DNA from: Polaribacter sargassicola
GTDB lineage: Bacteria > Bacteroidota > Bacteroidia > Flavobacteriales > Flavobacteriaceae
Assembly (NCBI RefSeq): GCF_021991835.1
Contig: NZ_JAHDAU010000008.1
Location: 110,396-174,395 of the forward strand
Reading direction: 5' to 3'
DNA length: 64,000 bases
Shown here piece after piece: positions 1-11,092 of this stretch. The notes beneath the pieces were generated by a model. The model did no database searches. It had not been told where the DNA came from and saw only the letters and a list, made by a program, of their open reading frames with translations. The position numbers and the translations under genes were made by a program. How positions within the stretch are numbered: position 1 is the first letter of the stretch; the number at the start of each line of letters is the position of its first letter.

Positions 1-360
1 TTCTTTATCATTTTCTTTTATTTGTAATTTTGTTTTAGCTCCTATTTTTAAATTTGTTACTTCTAATTTAGAGGTAATTGCCGCATCTGAGTCTTTTGTC
101 TTTATCAAAATAACTCCATTTGGTGCGTTGTATTTTTTCATGGCTTCTTCTCCTTTTACAACAAATACAGATGCAATTCTGTCTTGGTCAATTAATTCCA
201 TAGGAAAATCAAATATTTTATCATCTACATAAATTATAGGTTTAGCACCTTCTTTTAGTTGTACATATAATTTTTCTTTTTCTTCCTTTTTATCTTCTTG
301 AGCATTAATTATTGTTGTAAAAAACAACATTGTTAAGGCAATTAATAATACTTTTTTCAT
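1..360 (-). CDS. Secreted TonB-plug-like protein, 3' end cut by window edge
   Basis: An open frame of 120 codons begins with ATG at 360 and runs off the left edge without a stop. The N-terminus (MKKVLLIALTMLFFTTIINAQ) is a Sec signal peptide with likely cleavage after NA-Q. The mature part contains YVDDKIFDFPMELI, then RIASVFVVKGEEAMKKY and NGVILIKTK. This order resembles the end of the SusC/TonB-receptor plug domain (VDG...IxSVxVLKD...NGVILITTK), but here it stands alone in a small protein. It lies 41 bp downstream of the anti-sigma gene on the same strand, so it may belong to that operon. Its function is unknown. It could be an envelope signalling partner or a plug-derived domain. Confidence 0.7.
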   Translation of the reverse strand, partial: MKKVLLIALTMLFFTTIINAQEDKKEEKEKLYVQLKEGAKPIIYVDDKIFDFPMELIDQDRIASVFVVKGEEAMKKYNAPNGVILIKTKDSDAAITSKLEVTNLKIGAKTKLQIKENDKE

Positions 361-401
361 CTTTTTGTATTTAAAATTTGTGATTATTTTTAATGGATAT
401 T

Positions 402-830
402 TTATTCTGTTTTAGTGTAAACTATCAATAAATCACTCTCTACTAAAACATTATATTTTGGTTTAGATTTATCAAACTCTATAAACATATTTTTTGCTTC
501 GTTAAGTAAAGCTTCTTTTTCTTCATTACTTAAACTTTCATTTTTTATGTTATTCATAAAAAGTGTACTTATAAATAAAACAGACGCAGCAACGGAAATT
601 AAGCCGATTTTAAATCGATTGTTTTTTGATGTTTTTTTATCAAAAGATTCCCATAACTTATCATTAAAATTGTCCGGAGCAACCTTTTTATTTTTCTTTA
701 CAAAAGAAGCCCAAGTTTTAATTTCGGGTTCTGATTCGTTAACATTATCAAACAACTCTTTTTCCTCTTCTAAAGAACTTGTACCCGATTTATATTTATC
801 CATCAAATTTTTAATATTCTCCTCGCTCAT
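402..830 (-). CDS. Putative anti-sigma factor, single-pass membrane protein
   Basis: This 142-residue protein has a charged, mostly helical N-terminal cytoplasmic part (about residues 1-72), one hydrophobic segment (about 74-92) and a short periplasmic tail. That is the usual layout of small Bacteroidota anti-sigma factors. Its ATG lies inside the last codons of the ECF sigma factor gene (20-bp overlap), which implies translational coupling. The expected role is to hold the sigma factor at the inner membrane until an envelope signal arrives. No zinc-binding HxxxCxxC motif of the ZAS type is visible. The assignment rests on topology and partner rather than on a recognised domain. Confidence 0.65.
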   Translation of the reverse strand: MSEENIKNLMDKYKSGTSSLEEEKELFDNVNESEPEIKTWASFVKKNKKVAPDNFNDKLWESFDKKTSKNNRFKIGLISVAASVLFISTLFMNNIKNESLSNEEKEALLNEAKNMFIEFDKSKPKYNVLVESDLLIVYTKTE

Positions 831-1326
831 AATTGTATGTTTTTTCTAATGTTACACCTATAAACTTTCTTGCTCTAGATACTAAAACTCTAGCATGTTC
901 TATCTTTATTTCTAGCGCTGCTGCAATTTCTACAAACTCATAACCATCAAGATCACGCATTATAAAAACTTCTTTTTGTTGTTTTGGTAATTGCTTTAAA
1001 ATGTTTTTAATTATGCTGTTTAATTCTTGCCACTCTATATCTGTATGATTATTTGTAGACTTTACTACACTTAAAGCCCCTAAAGAATCCTCTAACAATA
1101 CTTTCTTTTTTCTTAATACATCTAAACAATAATTACGAGCCGTTAAAATAACAAAACCTTTAATGTTTGGATGTTTATCTAACTCTTTACGTTTATTCCA
1201 AAGTTTTATCATTATTTCTTGTATGGCATCTTCTGCTTTCGGTTTACTACCAAGCATACGAGCAACCATGGGATAAATAAATCCTGATAATGAAAATACT
1301 TTGTTTTTAAAGTCTTCTTTGATCAT
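811..1326 (-). CDS. ECF-type RNA polymerase sigma factor
   Basis: The protein has 171 residues, typical for ECF sigma-70 factors. Region 2 spans about residues 10-76 and includes AEDAIQEIMIKLW and the -10-recognition helix around LTARNYCLDVLRKKK. Region 4 spans about 105-158, with LPKQQKEVFIMRDLDGYEFVE followed by the helix-turn-helix and VSRARKFI. No sigma region 3 or C-terminal extension is present. It is followed by an overlapping membrane anti-sigma gene and a small secreted plug-like protein. This makes a three-gene envelope-signalling unit transcribed away from the HopJ-family gene. The target regulon cannot be read from the sequence. Confidence 0.9.
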   Translation of the reverse strand: MIKEDFKNKVFSLSGFIYPMVARMLGSKPKAEDAIQEIMIKLWNKRKELDKHPNIKGFVILTARNYCLDVLRKKKVLLEDSLGALSVVKSTNNHTDIEWQELNSIIKNILKQLPKQQKEVFIMRDLDGYEFVEIAAALEIKIEHARVLVSRARKFIGVTLEKTYNYERGEY

Positions 1327-1458
1327 TCTATATATATAACGTTAAAGTATCTATATTTATAACAGCTAATTGAATTTTTATTTTTCAAATATTTAAAATT
1401 TCTATTTCACTTGTATTATTTTTACCTTTTTAATAGAAGACTATTTTAAATAATAAAT

Positions 1459-1800
1459 ATGACAATTCAAGAATTTAAAACCAAATTAAAATCAAATACT
1501 TCAGAAATTGCCTTTGCAGAAACCATGCAAGTAATAGAAGACAATTATAATTTTACACCAACTGCTTTTACAAACGGAGAAATAGAAAATAAAGCTGGAG
1601 AAAACTCTGGTTCTTGTAAATTGTTTGCTTTTGCTAAACTTGAAAACTTAACAGAAGACGAAACTTTAACTTGTTTTGGTGAACATTATAAAAATGTTTT
1701 AGAAGATGAAAACGGTAATTCTCATCAAAATATTAGAAATTTTATGAAAACTGGTTTTAAAGGTTTAAGTTTTGATGGAGAAGCGTTAGTTTTAATTTAA
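1459..1800 (+). CDS. HopJ type III effector family protein
   Basis: This 113-residue soluble protein matches the HopJ family (PF08888). The recognisable features are the start MTIQEFKTKL, the block IEDNYNFTPTAFTNG, the central NSGSCKLFAFAKL and the conserved end NIRNFMKTGFKGLSFDG. The family is named after a Pseudomonas syringae effector, but homologues are widespread in free-living marine bacteria without type III secretion. The effector label should therefore not be read as a function. No signal peptide or membrane segment is seen. It is divergent from the ECF sigma gene and precedes a flavoprotein gene by 75 bp on the same strand. Its molecular role is unknown. Confidence 0.8.
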   Translation: MTIQEFKTKLKSNTSEIAFAETMQVIEDNYNFTPTAFTNGEIENKAGENSGSCKLFAFAKLENLTEDETLTCFGEHYKNVLEDENGNSHQNIRNFMKTGFKGLSFDGEALVLI

Positions 1801-1875
1801 AAACGTCAATATTTATTTCATAAGGGCTCATTTCTGTTTGTTTTCTATTTTATTTTTGATAAAAATCAAAAAATT

Positions 1876-3237
1876 ATGGAATCTAAACATTATGATGTTT
1901 TTGTAATTGGAAGTGGAGTTGCAGGACAAACAGCTGCCAAAGTTTGTGCAAAAAACAACCTTAAAGTTGCAATTGCAGATAAAAGAGAATTTGGCGGTAC
2001 TTGTTCTAATAGAGGTTGCGATCCTAAAAAAATCTTATTACAATTTGCTGATTTAGTAAAAAAATCAAAACAATTAAAAGGTTTAGGTGTAAAAAAAATA
2101 CCTAAAATAAACTGGGGAAAAATTCAAGAATTCAAATCGAATTACACAAATAGAATTCCTAAAGCTACCGAAGAAAATTTAACCGAATTAGAAATTGATC
2201 TATATCATCAATCTCCAAAATTCATTACAAAAAATGAAATTACAGTTGAAGGCAAAAAAATTACTGCAGATAAATTTGTAATTGCATCTGGTTTAGTTCC
2301 TAGAAAATTATCTTTTGATGGCGCAGAATTTCTTGAAACAAGTGATGATATTCTTAAGCTGAAAAAAATACCTAAATCTGCAATTTTTATTGGTTCTGGT
2401 TATGTTGGTATGGAGTTCTGCTATTTATTATCAACTCTAGGTTGTAAAGTTACCATGATTGATAAAGGTAGCAATGCTCTTTCTCTGTTTGATAATTTTT
2501 TAACGAGTAAATTAGTAGAAGATTTAGAAAAAAATGGTGTAGAATTTATTTTTGATGCAACTATTAAATCTGTACAAAAACTAAAAAAGAATAAAAAAAT
2601 TACCTTTAAAACTGAAGGAAAAACGAAATCTATAAAAGCTAGAAAAATTATAAATACTTCTGGTAGAGTTCCGGCAATAGAATTATTAAACTTAAAAAAA
2701 GCAGGTATTAATGCTGATAAGACAGGCGTAATTGTTGATAATTTTTTAAATAGCAAAACCAACAAAAACGTATATGCTTGTGGTGATGTTTCTAGCAAAT
2801 CTTTACCATTAACACCGCTTTCTGGTTTACAAGGTTATATTGTTGGCAATAATATTGTTAACAGCAATACAAAGAAATTTACAGATCCTTTAGTACCATC
2901 TGTAGTTTTTACAAATCCTAATTTGGCAAGTGTTGGTTATTCAGAAAACGAAGCCAAAAACAGATACAAAGACATAATTGTTTACAAAGGTGATGCAAAA
3001 GAATGGTATAGCGCTAAAAAAGAAAATGCTGATACTTATGCATATAAAATCATTATAAATAAAAGAACAAAAGAAATTATTGGAGCTCATTTATTAAGTG
3101 CTCAAGCCTCAGAAACCATCAATATTTTTGCAACTGCAATTAACAATAACATGACGGCAGATGAATTTAAAAAAATGATTTTTACCTACCCTACATATTC
3201 TAATGATTTAAAAAACATGTTTAAAAACGAATTATAA
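1876..3237 (+). CDS. Glutathione-reductase-like FAD/NAD(P) oxidoreductase
   Basis: This 453-residue protein has the fold order of group I pyridine-nucleotide disulfide oxidoreductases. The FAD dinucleotide motif IGSGVAG is near residues 11-17 and a redox-active CSNRGC follows at C43 and C48. The second dinucleotide motif IGSGYVGMEF lies near 170, the FAD motif VYACGDV in the C-terminal half, and then the dimerization domain. The C-terminal catalytic signature normally reads HPTxSE. Here it is YPTYSND, so the acid-base His is Tyr438 and its Glu partner is Asn443. CxxRGCDPKK proteins form a distinct, poorly characterised branch. Ordinary glutathione or lipoamide reduction is therefore doubtful. 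The substrate is unknown. Confidence 0.85.
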   Translation: MESKHYDVFVIGSGVAGQTAAKVCAKNNLKVAIADKREFGGTCSNRGCDPKKILLQFADLVKKSKQLKGLGVKKIPKINWGKIQEFKSNYTNRIPKATEENLTELEIDLYHQSPKFITKNEITVEGKKITADKFVIASGLVPRKLSFDGAEFLETSDDILKLKKIPKSAIFIGSGYVGMEFCYLLSTLGCKVTMIDKGSNALSLFDNFLTSKLVEDLEKNGVEFIFDATIKSVQKLKKNKKITFKTEGKTKSIKARKIINTSGRVPAIELLNLKKAGINADKTGVIVDNFLNSKTNKNVYACGDVSSKSLPLTPLSGLQGYIVGNNIVNSNTKKFTDPLVPSVVFTNPNLASVGYSENEAKNRYKDIIVYKGDAKEWYSAKKENADTYAYKIIINKRTKEIIGAHLLSAQASETINIFATAINNNMTADEFKKMIFTYPTYSNDLKNMFKNEL

Positions 3238-3330
3238 GCTTTACATTAACTACTTTATAAATGTATATTTTATAAAATAACGATTCTTTTTGTAGTACAT
3301 AAACAACTATAAAACTCATTAAAAGTATGC

Positions 3331-3338
3331 TATATTTG
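3331..3338 (+). promoter_or_regulatory. Candidate -7 promoter element of the Dus gene
   Basis: TATATTTG matches the Bacteroidota -7 consensus TAnnTTTG and lies 16 bp before the Dus start codon. No well-spaced -33 TTG was found, so the assignment is tentative. Confidence 0.45.
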
Positions 3339-3354
3339 CATAACTTTATTATTT

Positions 3355-4305
3355 ATGAATCAGACACTTTTATCTTCTCCTTTACAAGGTTTTACCGATT
3401 ATAAATTTAGAAACGCTTTTAATCATTTCTTTGGTGGTATAGACACTTTCTACTCTCCGTATATTAGGTTGAATGGTAAATTTGTGATCAAAAATTCCTA
3501 TCAAAAAGACATTATAGCAGAAAACAATACTGATTTAGAAGTTATTCCACAAGTAATAACCAATGATGTTGATGAGTTTTTGTTTGTTTCTAAATATGTG
3601 CAAGAGTTAGGTTACAAAGAGTTAAATTGGAATTTAGGTTGCCCTTATCCAATGGTTGCAAAACGCGGCATGGGTTCTGGTTTAATAAATGATGCTGAAA
3701 AAATAAATAGCATTCTTCATAAAATTCATAACGAATCTGATATTTTAGTTTCTATGAAAATGAGAATGGGTTATGACAATCCGGAAGAAATTTTAGATGT
3801 TTTACCTATTTTAGACAAATATCCATTAAAAAACATTGCCATCCATGCAAGAATAGGAAAGCAACTTTATAAAGGAGGAACAGATTTAGATGCTTTTCAA
3901 AAATGTTTAGATAATACAAAACATAAAATGTATTACAACGGAGATATAACTTCTGTTGCCGCTTTTAAAAAACTACAAGAACGTTTTCCTTCTATAGATC
4001 ATTGGATGATTGGTAGAGGATTAATTGCAGATCCTTTTTTACCAAGTATGATTAAAAAAAACACTACTGAATATCCTAAAAACAGATTTCACTTATTTAA
4101 TGATTTTCACGATCGTATTTATCAAGAATATGATGCAGCTCTTTCTGGTCCAACACCAATTAAAATGAAAATGTTAGGCTTTTGGGAATATTTTTCTCAA
4201 AGTTTTTCTAATCCTCATAAAACATATAAGAAAATTAAAAAAGCAAGTAACAAAAAAGCTTATGAAATTGCTGTAAGAGAAATTTTTAAAGAAGCTACAA
4301 CATAA
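3355..4305 (+). CDS. tRNA-dihydrouridine synthase family protein
   Basis: This 316-residue FMN enzyme of the Dus family reduces uridine to dihydrouridine in the tRNA D-loop. The N-terminal TIM barrel starts SPLQGFTDYKFR. The catalytic cysteine is Cys96 in NLGCPYPMVAKRGMGSGL. MKMRMGYDN provides the phosphate and FMN contacts, followed by AIHARIGKQLYKGG. NGDITS and MIGRGLIADPFL are the usual final barrel strands, followed by a helical C-terminal domain. Length and motifs resemble DusC-like members, but the specific uridine position cannot be assigned. It is a single gene with its own candidate promoter. The 382 bp after it hold the katG promoter region. Confidence 0.9.
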   Translation: MNQTLLSSPLQGFTDYKFRNAFNHFFGGIDTFYSPYIRLNGKFVIKNSYQKDIIAENNTDLEVIPQVITNDVDEFLFVSKYVQELGYKELNWNLGCPYPMVAKRGMGSGLINDAEKINSILHKIHNESDILVSMKMRMGYDNPEEILDVLPILDKYPLKNIAIHARIGKQLYKGGTDLDAFQKCLDNTKHKMYYNGDITSVAAFKKLQERFPSIDHWMIGRGLIADPFLPSMIKKNTTEYPKNRFHLFNDFHDRIYQEYDAALSGPTPIKMKMLGFWEYFSQSFSNPHKTYKKIKKASNKKAYEIAVREIFKEATT

Positions 4306-6964
<2,659 letters not shown>

Positions 6965-6991
6965 ACAAATAGTATTTTTTTGAAAAAAAAG

Positions 6992-7022
6992 AAGCTTTGA
7001 TAAATTATCAAAGCTTTTTTTG
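6992..7022 (+). terminator. Rho-independent terminator of katG
   Basis: A 12-bp perfect inverted repeat (AAGCTTTGATAA with TTATCAAAGCTT at 7005-7016) is followed by a run of Ts. It begins 27 bp after the katG stop. Confidence 0.9.
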
Positions 7023-7106
7023 TTTTAATAATTTATATTCTAAAAGTAGATTTTAATAATAACTCCATAAAAAATATTACTTTTAAAATATAAATCAATC
7101 CTTATT

Positions 7107-8840
7107 ATGTTTAAAAAAAGAATTCTTTTTTTCCTATGTCTATTAGTACTTACAAATTGCACCAATAAACAGCCTCTAAAATTATCTAAAAACAATTACT
7201 CTAATGAAATAAATAAAGATTTTACAGGTAATTTAGCTTACAAAACAACTTCTTTTGTAGAAAAATATTGGCGAGTTGTAGGTAATAATGGCTTTAATAA
7301 AAGTATTTATAAAATAGCTGAAGAACTCGAAAATGCAGGTTATGTTTTAGAAAAAAATGCTACAGAAAGAGATATTTTAACGTACAGAATTGAAAAAAGG
7401 CCTCTTATAAAACCCACATGGGAATCTGTTGATGCAACGGTTACTATAAACAAAGAAAAAGAACCTTTATTGCAACACACAACTAATAGAAATATGATTG
7501 CTTTAAACTCTTACAGCACTCCTAAAGAAGGAATTACTGCAGAAGTAGTTTACATAAAAGATCTTAAAAACATTTCTAACATAAATATAAAAGGAAAAAT
7601 AGTTTTTGCAGAAACAAGTCCTTACAGAATATTTAAAGCTGCTATTATTGAAGGAAAAGCAGCAGGGATTATGACGTATAATAATCCTGATTATTTACAA
7701 CCAGAAAAAAACACAACTTCTATTCAGTTTCGTTCTATACCTTTAGACACCGTAAATAAGCCTTGGACAATTGCATTGTCTTATGCTGCAAAAGAGCAAC
7801 TAAAAAAATCTATAGCAAAAGGAAAAACGATTTTAAATGTAAAAATTGAAACCAATATTTATCCATCAGAAGAATTAACAATTATTGCCGATATTAAAGG
7901 AAGTGAAAAACCAAAAGAACGTTTAGTTTTTAGTGCTCATGTACAAGAACCTGGCGCAAATGATAATGCTACTGGAGTAGGTGTTGCTTTAGAAATGGCT
8001 TGTTTAACATCAAAATATATTCAAGAAAGAAGATATCAACCAAAAAGAACTTTAACTTTTTTATGGGGAGACGAAATTGTATCTACCAGAAGATATGTAC
8101 AAGAAGATTCTATTAGAGCAAAAGACATTAAATGGGGAATTTCTTTAGATATGGTTGGTGAAGACACCGAAAAAACCGGAGGTACTTTTTTAATTGAAAA
8201 AATGCCAGATCCTAGTGCTATTTGGACTCGCGGAAATGACAAGCATACAGAATGGGGTGGTTCTAAGATGAGTTTAGAGCAAATGAAACCACATTATTTA
8301 AATGATTTTTTAATTGATAAATTTAAAGAACAAGGCAAAAAATTTAATTGGATTGTAAATACAAATCCGTTTGAAGGAGGTAGCGATCACGTTCCTTTTT
8401 TAAGAGAAAACATACCTAGTGTTTTATTTTGGCATTTTACAGATCAGTTTTATCATACAGATAATGATCGAATTGATAAAGTTTCTAAAAGCACATTAAA
8501 AAATGTAGGAACTACTGCTTTAATAGCGGCTTATACACTTTTAAATGCTGATGAAAATACAGCTAAATCTATTTTAAAAGACTTAGAAAAATCTGCCATA
8601 AATCGTTTAAACGAAGAATTAAAGCAAAGTACAATTGCTTTAAGTAAAGGAGATTCTTTATCAACACAAATAAAAATAATTACAGCTTGGAAAGATTGGT
8701 ATTTAAAATCTTTTGAAACAACTTCTGATATGGTTTCAGATAAAAAACTTATCAATACTGAAATTAAAAACTCAAAAAAGAAAATAGATTCTATTTCTTT
8801 ATCTATCATTAAAGTATTAAATAAAAAAGATCCTTTTTAA
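7107..8840 (+). CDS. M28-family zinc peptidase, lipoprotein
   Basis: This 577-residue protein starts with a lipoprotein signal ending LTNC (Cys18), so it is anchored in the envelope. A protease-associated-like insert spans about residues 140-230. The M28 catalytic domain follows with all five expected zinc ligands visible: His278 (AHVQE), Asp286 (GANDNATG), Glu323 (WGDE), Asp348 (LDMVGED) and His450 (FYHTDND). The C-terminal 110 residues are charged and helical. M28 enzymes are aminopeptidases or carboxypeptidases, and the substrate here is unknown. It precedes the epimerase, PLP enzyme and amidase cluster by 200 bp. A role in trimming peptides, possibly murein-derived, is an inference from context. 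Confidence 0.88.
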   Translation: MFKKRILFFLCLLVLTNCTNKQPLKLSKNNYSNEINKDFTGNLAYKTTSFVEKYWRVVGNNGFNKSIYKIAEELENAGYVLEKNATERDILTYRIEKRPLIKPTWESVDATVTINKEKEPLLQHTTNRNMIALNSYSTPKEGITAEVVYIKDLKNISNINIKGKIVFAETSPYRIFKAAIIEGKAAGIMTYNNPDYLQPEKNTTSIQFRSIPLDTVNKPWTIALSYAAKEQLKKSIAKGKTILNVKIETNIYPSEELTIIADIKGSEKPKERLVFSAHVQEPGANDNATGVGVALEMACLTSKYIQERRYQPKRTLTFLWGDEIVSTRRYVQEDSIRAKDIKWGISLDMVGEDTEKTGGTFLIEKMPDPSAIWTRGNDKHTEWGGSKMSLEQMKPHYLNDFLIDKFKEQGKKFNWIVNTNPFEGGSDHVPFLRENIPSVLFWHFTDQFYHTDNDRIDKVSKSTLKNVGTTALIAAYTLLNADENTAKSILKDLEKSAINRLNEELKQSTIALSKGDSLSTQIKIITAWKDWYLKSFETTSDMVSDKKLINTEIKNSKKKIDSISLSIIKVLNKKDPF

Positions 8841-9040
8841 GACAGATATTAAATAAATTTAACCTTACATAACGTTAATATTTAAGATAGATAAACGGAT
8901 TTCGTATCACATTTTTGCCTCAAAAATTGTAAACAAAATCTGTTCTAACTCTAGAGGTATTACTAATTAGATATTTTTATATTTTTAATAAAATATCATA
9001 ATCTAATTTTATAACTTTACGATAAATATAACTTTTATAA

Positions 9041-10051
9041 ATGGAAATTAAACTACATTCTTTTAACCTAGAATTAAAACATACATTTACTATTTCTAGA
9101 GAATCTCACGATTTTCAACCTTCTTTAGTAGTGGAATTAATTGATGATAATATTAGTGGTTTTGGTGAAGCAACTTCTAACCCTTATTACAACATTACTG
9201 TTGATAACATGATGGCTATCATCCAAAAAAACTTATCTTTTATAAAATCTTTATCAGAAGAAAAACCTGCTGATTTTTGGGCAAAACTAAAACCTTTATT
9301 TACAGAAAACATGTTTGCTTTATGTGCTTTAGACATGGCTTTTAATGATTTAAATGCACGCAAACAAAACAAAAAGTTATACGAAGTTTGGGGTTTTAAT
9401 ATCAATAAAAATCCTATGACAGATTATACCATTGGTATAGATTCTGTAGAAAAAATGGTTGCTAAAATGCAAGAATTACCTTGGCCAATTTATAAAATAA
9501 AATTAGGAACCAAAAACGATATAGAAATTGTAACGGAGCTTAGAAAACATTCTGATGCAATTTTTAGAATTGATGCTAATTGTGGATGGACGGCTGATGA
9601 AGCAATTGAAAACTCTTACAAATTAAAAGAATTAGGTGTAGAGTTTTTAGAGCAACCTTTAAAAGCAAATGATATTGAAGGCGCTAAAAAACTATACAAA
9701 AATTCTGCTTTGCCAATTATAGCCGATGAAAGTTGTATTATAGAAAGTGATGTAGAAAAATGTGCAGGCTTATTTCATGGTGTAAATGTAAAACTCACAA
9801 AATGTGGTGGTTTAACACCCGGAAAAAGAATGCTAGAAAAGGCAAAATCTTTAGGCATGAAAACCATGGTAGGTTGTATGACAGAATCTACAATTGGTAT
9901 TTCTGCAATTGCACACCTTTTACCTCTTTTAGATTATGTAGATATGGACGGAGGTTTACTTCTTAAAAAAGATATTGCAGAAGGAATTACAATAAAAGAC
10001 GGAGTAATTTCTTATGCTGATAGAAATGGAATTGGAGCTTCTTTATTATAA
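9041..10051 (+). CDS. L-Ala-D/L-Glu (dipeptide) epimerase
   Basis: This 336-residue enolase-superfamily enzyme belongs to the muconate-lactonizing subgroup. Catalytic KxK lysines are Lys152 and Lys154 (YKIKLG). Metal ligands are Asp178 (RIDANCGW), Glu204 (FLEQPL) and Asp229 (IADESC). The opposite base lies in VKLTKCGG (Lys251/Lys254). The specificity motif DMDG, whose aspartates bind the dipeptide amino group, is at 301-304. This DxD motif is typical of L-Ala-D/L-Glu epimerases, which convert murein-derived L-Ala-D-Glu to L-Ala-L-Glu for reuse. The gene is followed after 2 bp by the PLP enzyme and then by the amidase. That context fits cell-wall peptide salvage. Confidence 0.9.
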   Translation: MEIKLHSFNLELKHTFTISRESHDFQPSLVVELIDDNISGFGEATSNPYYNITVDNMMAIIQKNLSFIKSLSEEKPADFWAKLKPLFTENMFALCALDMAFNDLNARKQNKKLYEVWGFNINKNPMTDYTIGIDSVEKMVAKMQELPWPIYKIKLGTKNDIEIVTELRKHSDAIFRIDANCGWTADEAIENSYKLKELGVEFLEQPLKANDIEGAKKLYKNSALPIIADESCIIESDVEKCAGLFHGVNVKLTKCGGLTPGKRMLEKAKSLGMKTMVGCMTESTIGISAIAHLLPLLDYVDMDGGLLLKKDIAEGITIKDGVISYADRNGIGASLL

Positions 10052-10053
10052 TT

Positions 10054-11076
10054 ATGCAATTAGACAAAACCCCCAACACAACTGCATTTTTAAACCGAAA
10101 AGAGTATTTATATTTTAGCGGAACTTCTTATTTAGGCGTTGGTGCATTAACAGATTTTCAAGAATTAGTTGCAAAAGCAATTAAAAAATGGGGAACTTCT
10201 TACGGCAGTTCTAGAAACGCAAATATAAAATTATCTATTTATGAAAAAGCTGAAATTTATTTGGCCAATTTTTTAAATACAGAAACTAGTGTTAGTGTTT
10301 CTTCAGGAACTTTGGCTGGTCATTTTACAATTAAAGCATTAAAAAATCTTGTAGATGCTTTTTATTTTATGCCCAAAACTCATCCTGCAATTTTACCTGA
10401 AAATGCATTTCCTATTTTTGAAAACTTGGAAATAAATAAGGAGTTAAAATCTATAAAAAACAAGAAAATTAGTATTCTTTTAGACGGTATTGCCGCATTT
10501 GAAACAAAACCTTTTTCTTTAAATTTCTTAGAAGAAATAGATCCTTCTAATACTATTTATTTAGTAATTGATGAATCTCACAGTTTAGGCATATTAGGAG
10601 ATAATGGAAATGGAGTTTCAAACTTAATTCCTAAAAAGAAAAACCTAAAAGTAATTATTACCTCTTCTTTGGGTAAGGCATTCGGAATTAATGGTGGTGT
10701 TATTGCTGGAGATTTAAGTTTTATAAACCTTATTAAAAAAGACAATCTTTTTATTGGTTGTGCAGGTATGAGTCCGGCTTTTTTAGAAGTATTTTTAAGC
10801 GCACAAGAAATCTATAAAAAACAATTAGTAAAACTTAAAAATAATATTGATTATGTTTTTGAAAAATTAAAAGGAAATTCTTTAATATCTATTGATAAAT
10901 CATATCCTGTTTTCTTTCATTCTGATGAAAAAATAGAACAAATTTTATTAGATAAAAACATTCTAATTACTTCTTTTTACTATGCAACGAGTTCTAAAAA
11001 ATTTAATAGAATAGTTTTAAATGCAAATCATACAAAAGAACAATTAGACTTCTTAGTTAACGCTATTAACAAATAA
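10054..11076 (+). CDS. PLP-dependent fold-type I enzyme, oxoamine-synthase-like
   Basis: This 340-residue protein resembles the KBL/BioF group of class I/II aminotransferases. SYGSSRNAN lies near residues 49-57 and SVSSGTLAGHF near 81-91. Asp173 and His176 lie in VIDESHSLG, and the PLP lysine is Lys208 in TSSLGKAFG. It is about 50 residues shorter than typical BioF or KBL, with a trimmed C-terminus. Biotin or threonine metabolism is therefore not implied. It is tightly coupled to the epimerase upstream (2-bp gap) and 16 bp from the amidase downstream. A role in handling the freed amino acids is plausible but unproven. Confidence 0.8.
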   Translation: MQLDKTPNTTAFLNRKEYLYFSGTSYLGVGALTDFQELVAKAIKKWGTSYGSSRNANIKLSIYEKAEIYLANFLNTETSVSVSSGTLAGHFTIKALKNLVDAFYFMPKTHPAILPENAFPIFENLEINKELKSIKNKKISILLDGIAAFETKPFSLNFLEEIDPSNTIYLVIDESHSLGILGDNGNGVSNLIPKKKNLKVIITSSLGKAFGINGGVIAGDLSFINLIKKDNLFIGCAGMSPAFLEVFLSAQEIYKKQLVKLKNNIDYVFEKLKGNSLISIDKSYPVFFHSDEKIEQILLDKNILITSFYYATSSKKFNRIVLNANHTKEQLDFLVNAINK

Positions 11077-11092
11077 TCTAAATCTATTAATT

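Noticed and set aside
547..849. Plus-strand open frame opposite the anti-sigma gene
   Set aside because: It lies fully antisense to the anti-sigma gene and the end of the ECF sigma gene, and it has no recognisable domain.
2421..2798. Minus-strand open frame inside the flavoprotein gene
   Set aside because: It is antisense to a strongly supported coding region, and its composition follows the complementary codons.
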